Source: an uncultured bacterium
GTDB lineage: Bacteria > Cyanobacteriota > Vampirovibrionia > Gastranaerophilales > Gastranaerophilaceae
Direction: 5' to 3'
Assembly: GCA_949298805.1 (NCBI GenBank)
Contig: CASFXY010000007.1
Coordinates: 1 to 64,000, forward strand
Length of the DNA stretch: 64,000 nt
In this document: positions 61,214 through 64,000 of the stretch, one piece after another
How the letters are laid out: each line of letters begins with the position of its first letter
Position numbering within the stretch: position 1 is the stretch's first letter
Notes under the pieces: generated by a model
Seen by the model: the letters and a program-made list of their open reading frames with translations, nothing else
Database searches by the model: none
What the model was told of the DNA's origin: nothing
Position numbers and translations under genes: made by a program

Positions 61214-63003
61214 TATTCTTTTATAACCATTTCACAATTTTTGCAATCAAATTCAAGCTTCAATCTTTTCCCTTTTTCATCTGTCAAATATAGTTTTTTA
61301 TTTTTTATTCCTGATTTTAAACACATATTTAAAGTTCTTCTCAAGCAATGCTTTGTGCGCATCAATTCTGCATTTTTAATATTTTTTGTTTCGTAAGAAG
61401 GTTGGGCACATTGTACATTACACTGAGCATAAAACTCTTTTGCTTTTTGATTATGAACATTAAGCCTGTAATCATTATATTTAAGCGGAAATTTTGCAGG
61501 AATAATTCTTTTTGCTTTTCTTGCCAAACGCTCTTGTTCATAAAACTTTAAACGAAATTCCATAAGTTTATCAAGCAATTCGCGCCTTATAGCATTTATT
61601 TGTGAAACTTTCAAAAAAGGTATTTTTGAATTTACAAAAGTTATGTCCTGAACATAAAAATCACTATTGCCGGTTTTATTTAATTGGTCTTGAAAAACAG
61701 ACTTCATTTTTTCAACATTTTGCGCTTCTTCAAAACCATTTAACGGCACAAAATATTTAATGTTATCCTCATCTAAAACTTCAATCTTGCAATTATAAAC
61801 AAAAAATTTAACACCAATTCGCCTTTTTGTCTTTGAATTTGCAAGATTTTTGTTAAATTCAAAGTCAAAATTTCTGAAAATTTCCATACCAGATTTTATT
61901 TTAGGCATAGAATTCGGATATATTTGAGCAACATCATTCTTGTAGATAACTTTATTTACAAGAAATCCGCTCAAATCATCATTATAAAAGTAACTCATAC
62001 CGTCTTGAGGGTTTATTTTTACAGTAGCTCTAACTTTAATGAAATCTTTTTCTACTCCAATGACAATACCCGCTTTTTCGCCCTTTTGCTTGGGTGTTTC
62101 AAAATTATAAATGTTTTCCGTACCCGAACACAAAAAATATGTGGAGTACTCACGATTAAATGTTTTATTGATATCCGGTTTAAAATCATAAAAAACCTTG
62201 CCTGATGAAATTCTGTTATATTTTTCAAGCAAAATATTATAAAAAGCACTCACGTTTTTAACATAATTTTCGTCTTTTAAGCGTCCCTCTATTTTAAAAG
62301 AAATAACTCCCGCATTTACTAATTCATCCAGATATGGCGCAGCACAAAAATCCTTTAAAGATAGTAAATGTTTATTTTTTACATATACATTTCCGCAATC
62401 ATCAAAAAGCGTGTATCTCTTACGACAAGGTTGGGCGCACTCGCCCCTGTTTGCACTCCTGTTGCCAAATGCATAACTCAAATAACACTGCCCGCTATAA
62501 CTCACACAAAGTGCACCATGTATAAAGGTTTCAATTTCAATATCCGTATTTTTACAAATTTCTCTAATTTTTTCAAGCGACATCTCGCGCGCAAGAATGA
62601 CTCTGTCCAAACCCAGTTTTTCAAAAAACTTAACTTTTTCAATATCGCGAATATCACACTGTGTACTTGCACTAATTAAAAATGGCGGTAAATCCATTTT
62701 AAATATTGCAAAATCCTGAACAATTATTCCGTCAACTCCTATATCATATAATTTATGTAATAAATCTTGAACATCATCAAGTTCGTCATCTTTTAAAATA
62801 GTATTTAAAGTTACATAAACTCTTGCAAAAAATTTATGTGCATATTTAACAACATCTTCAATATCTTCTAGGGTATTTGCCGCATTTTTTCTTGCGCCAA
62901 AAGACGGGGCACCGATATAAACTGCATCCGCGCCAAAATTAATCGCAGATATTGCACAATTTTTGTCTTTAGCAGGTGATAAAAGTTCAATATCGCGCGC
63001 CAT
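61210..63003 (-). CDS. U32 family peptidase-like protein
   Basis: A 597-residue member of family U32. Members related to TrhP/RlhA work in RNA hydroxylation rather than proteolysis. The N-terminal TIM-barrel-like region opens 'IELLSPAKDKNCAISAINFG' and 'DAVYIGAPSFGARKNA'; the signature Cys region is in 'GQCYLSYAFGNRSANRGECA'. A C-terminal Cys-rich segment follows. I place the start at 63003; an in-frame ATG at 63024 lies in ybaK. It directly follows ybaK. Confidence 0.88.
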   Translation of the reverse strand: MARDIELLSPAKDKNCAISAINFGADAVYIGAPSFGARKNAANTLEDIEDVVKYAHKFFARVYVTLNTILKDDELDDVQDLLHKLYDIGVDGIIVQDFAIFKMDLPPFLISASTQCDIRDIEKVKFFEKLGLDRVILAREMSLEKIREICKNTDIEIETFIHGALCVSYSGQCYLSYAFGNRSANRGECAQPCRKRYTLFDDCGNVYVKNKHLLSLKDFCAAPYLDELVNAGVISFKIEGRLKDENYVKNVSAFYNILLEKYNRISSGKVFYDFKPDINKTFNREYSTYFLCSGTENIYNFETPKQKGEKAGIVIGVEKDFIKVRATVKINPQDGMSYFYNDDLSGFLVNKVIYKNDVAQIYPNSMPKIKSGMEIFRNFDFEFNKNLANSKTKRRIGVKFFVYNCKIEVLDEDNIKYFVPLNGFEEAQNVEKMKSVFQDQLNKTGNSDFYVQDITFVNSKIPFLKVSQINAIRRELLDKLMEFRLKFYEQERLARKAKRIIPAKFPLKYNDYRLNVHNQKAKEFYAQCNVQCAQPSYETKNIKNAELMRTKHCLRRTLNMCLKSGIKNKKLYLTDEKGKRLKLEFDCKNCEMVIKEY

Positions 63004-63005
63004 AT

Positions 63006-63476
63006 TTATTGCCAATCTTTGCAAACATCAACCCAGCAGCGTGCTTTTGAAAACTTCTCAAGCTGACTCATTGTAAGTTCAATTGCACTATTTGAACTTC
63101 CACAAGCAGGATATACCGTTTCAAATCTTTTTAATGAAACATCAAGATAAACTTCTACATCTTCTTTTATCCCAAAAGGGCATACACCGCCTGCTTTATG
63201 ACCTATATAATACTCAATATCATCAAAAGGTATCATTTTTGCTTTTGCGGCAAAAAAAGTTTTATATTTCTTATTGTCAATTCTTGCATCTCCCGCCGCA
63301 ACAATAAGAACAGGTTTGGATTCAACAAAGAAAGAAAGTGTCTTTGCTATTCTTTTGCCTTCACATCCCAATGCTTGAGCTGCAAGTTCAACAGTTGCGC
63401 TGGAAGTTGAAAATTCTAAAATTTTATCATCTGCATCAAATTCTTTTAAATATTCCCTAACTGCTTCAATAGACAT
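63006..63476 (-). CDS. ybaK: YbaK/EbsC family aminoacyl-tRNA deacylase
   Basis: Hydrolyses mischarged aminoacyl-tRNA (typically Cys-tRNA(Pro) or Ala-tRNA(Pro)). 'CEGKRIAKTLSFFVESKPVL', 'AGDARIDNKKYKTFF' and 'HKAGGVCPFGI' are family blocks, including the conserved Lys and GxxxP loop. Length 156 is normal. GGAGG precedes the ATG. It forms an operon with the U32 gene, another RNA-linked protein. Confidence 0.93.
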   Translation of the reverse strand: MSIEAVREYLKEFDADDKILEFSTSSATVELAAQALGCEGKRIAKTLSFFVESKPVLIVAAGDARIDNKKYKTFFAAKAKMIPFDDIEYYIGHKAGGVCPFGIKEDVEVYLDVSLKRFETVYPACGSSNSAIELTMSQLEKFSKARCWVDVCKDWQ

Positions 63477-63539
63477 TTTTCCTCCAAGATAACCGGATTA
63501 TACTACAAAATTAAAATTATTTATGTAAATATAAATACT

Positions 63540-64000
63540 ATGACGGATAAAAATACACCATTTGGACAAACGCAAAGGCTTTTCTTTGCAAAAATAACTT
63601 TTGATGATTTTGGCGAAATTTCAAAAATGCTTAATCAAAGTAATGTCAGAAAATTTTGGGGGAAAAAATTTACAAATAATGATATAAAAAAATGGATTGA
63701 AAACTGCATAAACTCATATACAAACAAGGGGGAAGGTTTTTATATTATTCGACATAGACAAACAGGAGATACAATAGGACAAATTTCTCTTTCACAAGAT
63801 ACAATAAACAGCAAAATATACTACGAAATAGGTTATATCTTAAATGAAAAATATACAGGGCAAGGATTTGCAACGGAAGCAGCAAAATATATGGTTAAAT
63901 ATGCTTTTAAAGTTTTGAATTTAGACACTGTTATTTTTGAAATACAACCAAAAAACACAAAATCCGTTAACGTTGCAAAAAGACTGGGGGCAAAAGAACA
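63540..64000 (+). CDS. GNAT acetyltransferase (RimJ/RimL type), truncated by window end
   Basis: The first 153 codons of an N-acetyltransferase of the RimJ/RimL group. It opens 'TPFGQTQRLFFAKITFDDFG' and has the acetyl-CoA loop in 'YTGQGFATEAAKYMV', then 'NTKSVNVAKRLGAKE' at the right edge. Substrate is unknown (ribosomal protein or small amine). The ATG at 63540 lacks a clear ribosome site. The 3' end lies outside the window. Confidence 0.88.
   Translation, partial: MTDKNTPFGQTQRLFFAKITFDDFGEISKMLNQSNVRKFWGKKFTNNDIKKWIENCINSYTNKGEGFYIIRHRQTGDTIGQISLSQDTINSKIYYEIGYILNEKYTGQGFATEAAKYMVKYAFKVLNLDTVIFEIQPKNTKSVNVAKRLGAKE

Noticed and set aside
1-64000. CRISPR arrays, tRNA or rRNA genes
   Set aside because: Intergenic gaps are short and none shows regularly spaced repeats, a cloverleaf or rRNA sequence.

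Overview
This is a 64 kb stretch of an AT-rich bacterial chromosome, about one third GC by eye. It is densely packed with genes on both strands. I see no CRISPR array, rRNA, tRNA, insertion sequence or prophage. Several things point to a diderm bacterium: an RND efflux pump with a lipoprotein adaptor, exported proteins, a flagellar cluster and ComEC. My best guess is a non-photosynthetic relative of Cyanobacteria (Melainabacteria/Vampirovibrionia, probably Gastranaerophilales-like). The reasons are the low GC, a YidC with a large extracytoplasmic insert, the exported protein with 'LEKKIFNKTF...RLEK' type repeats, and large lineage-specific membrane proteins with an N-terminal FTG motif. This placement is inference; no marker rRNA is present.

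Layout. 1-340: a GC-rich stretch at the left edge and two leftward terminators. 0.3-6.4 kb: yidC, mnmE, a DUF1796-like gene, panD and ilvB-ilvN. 6.4-10 kb: a SulP transporter, then an oxygen/iron defence and repair group (superoxide reductase, ferritin, endonuclease III, thioredoxin). 10-14.6 kb: a long phosphohexomutase and a 760-residue membrane protein. 14.8-18.4 kb: a tightly coupled two-component operon (REC-PAS-histidine kinase, NarL-type regulator, exported unknown protein), followed by a small SprA-like HExxH protein. 18.4-21.6 kb: tsaE-tsaB, a 58-residue protein, an unknown gene and xerC. 21.6-29.7 kb: RND adaptor and pump, an alanine-type symporter with bioF, a LysM protein and an XRE regulator. 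29.8-36.3 kb: pth, two exported unknowns, comEC, yebC, TPR-glutaredoxin and a 51-residue protein. 36.3-42.7 kb: a DivIC/FtsB-like gene, asparaginase II with a GspE_N-like protein, and flaG-like/fliS/fliT-like/CDF transporter/fliD. 42.7-49.3 kb: rlmN, HD-GYP, trmFO, pepA, mscS, TPR. 49.3-55.2 kb: a second FTG-type membrane protein, relA/spoT-ribF, DUF167. 55.3-64 kb: a GGDEF/HD-GYP protein, two glycosyltransferases, TPR, U32 peptidase, YbaK and a truncated GNAT gene.

How the genes work together. A striking share act on RNA modification and translation: MnmE, TsaB/TsaE, RlmN, TrmFO, a U32 protein, Pth and YbaK. Two HD-GYP proteins, one of them fused to GGDEF, indicate cyclic-di-GMP signalling near flagellar genes. 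Many operons use ATGA or TAATG stop-start overlaps. TTG and GTG starts are used several times. Several genes have a -10 box placed so that transcription would begin at the start codon, which suggests leaderless mRNAs.

The parts I find most worth a second look are: two candidate small RNAs sharing a CU-rich motif just before their terminators; the pair of FTG-motif membrane proteins; the kinase-regulator-exported-protein operon; and the 51-residue gene whose start codon lies in a perfect 10-bp inverted repeat.
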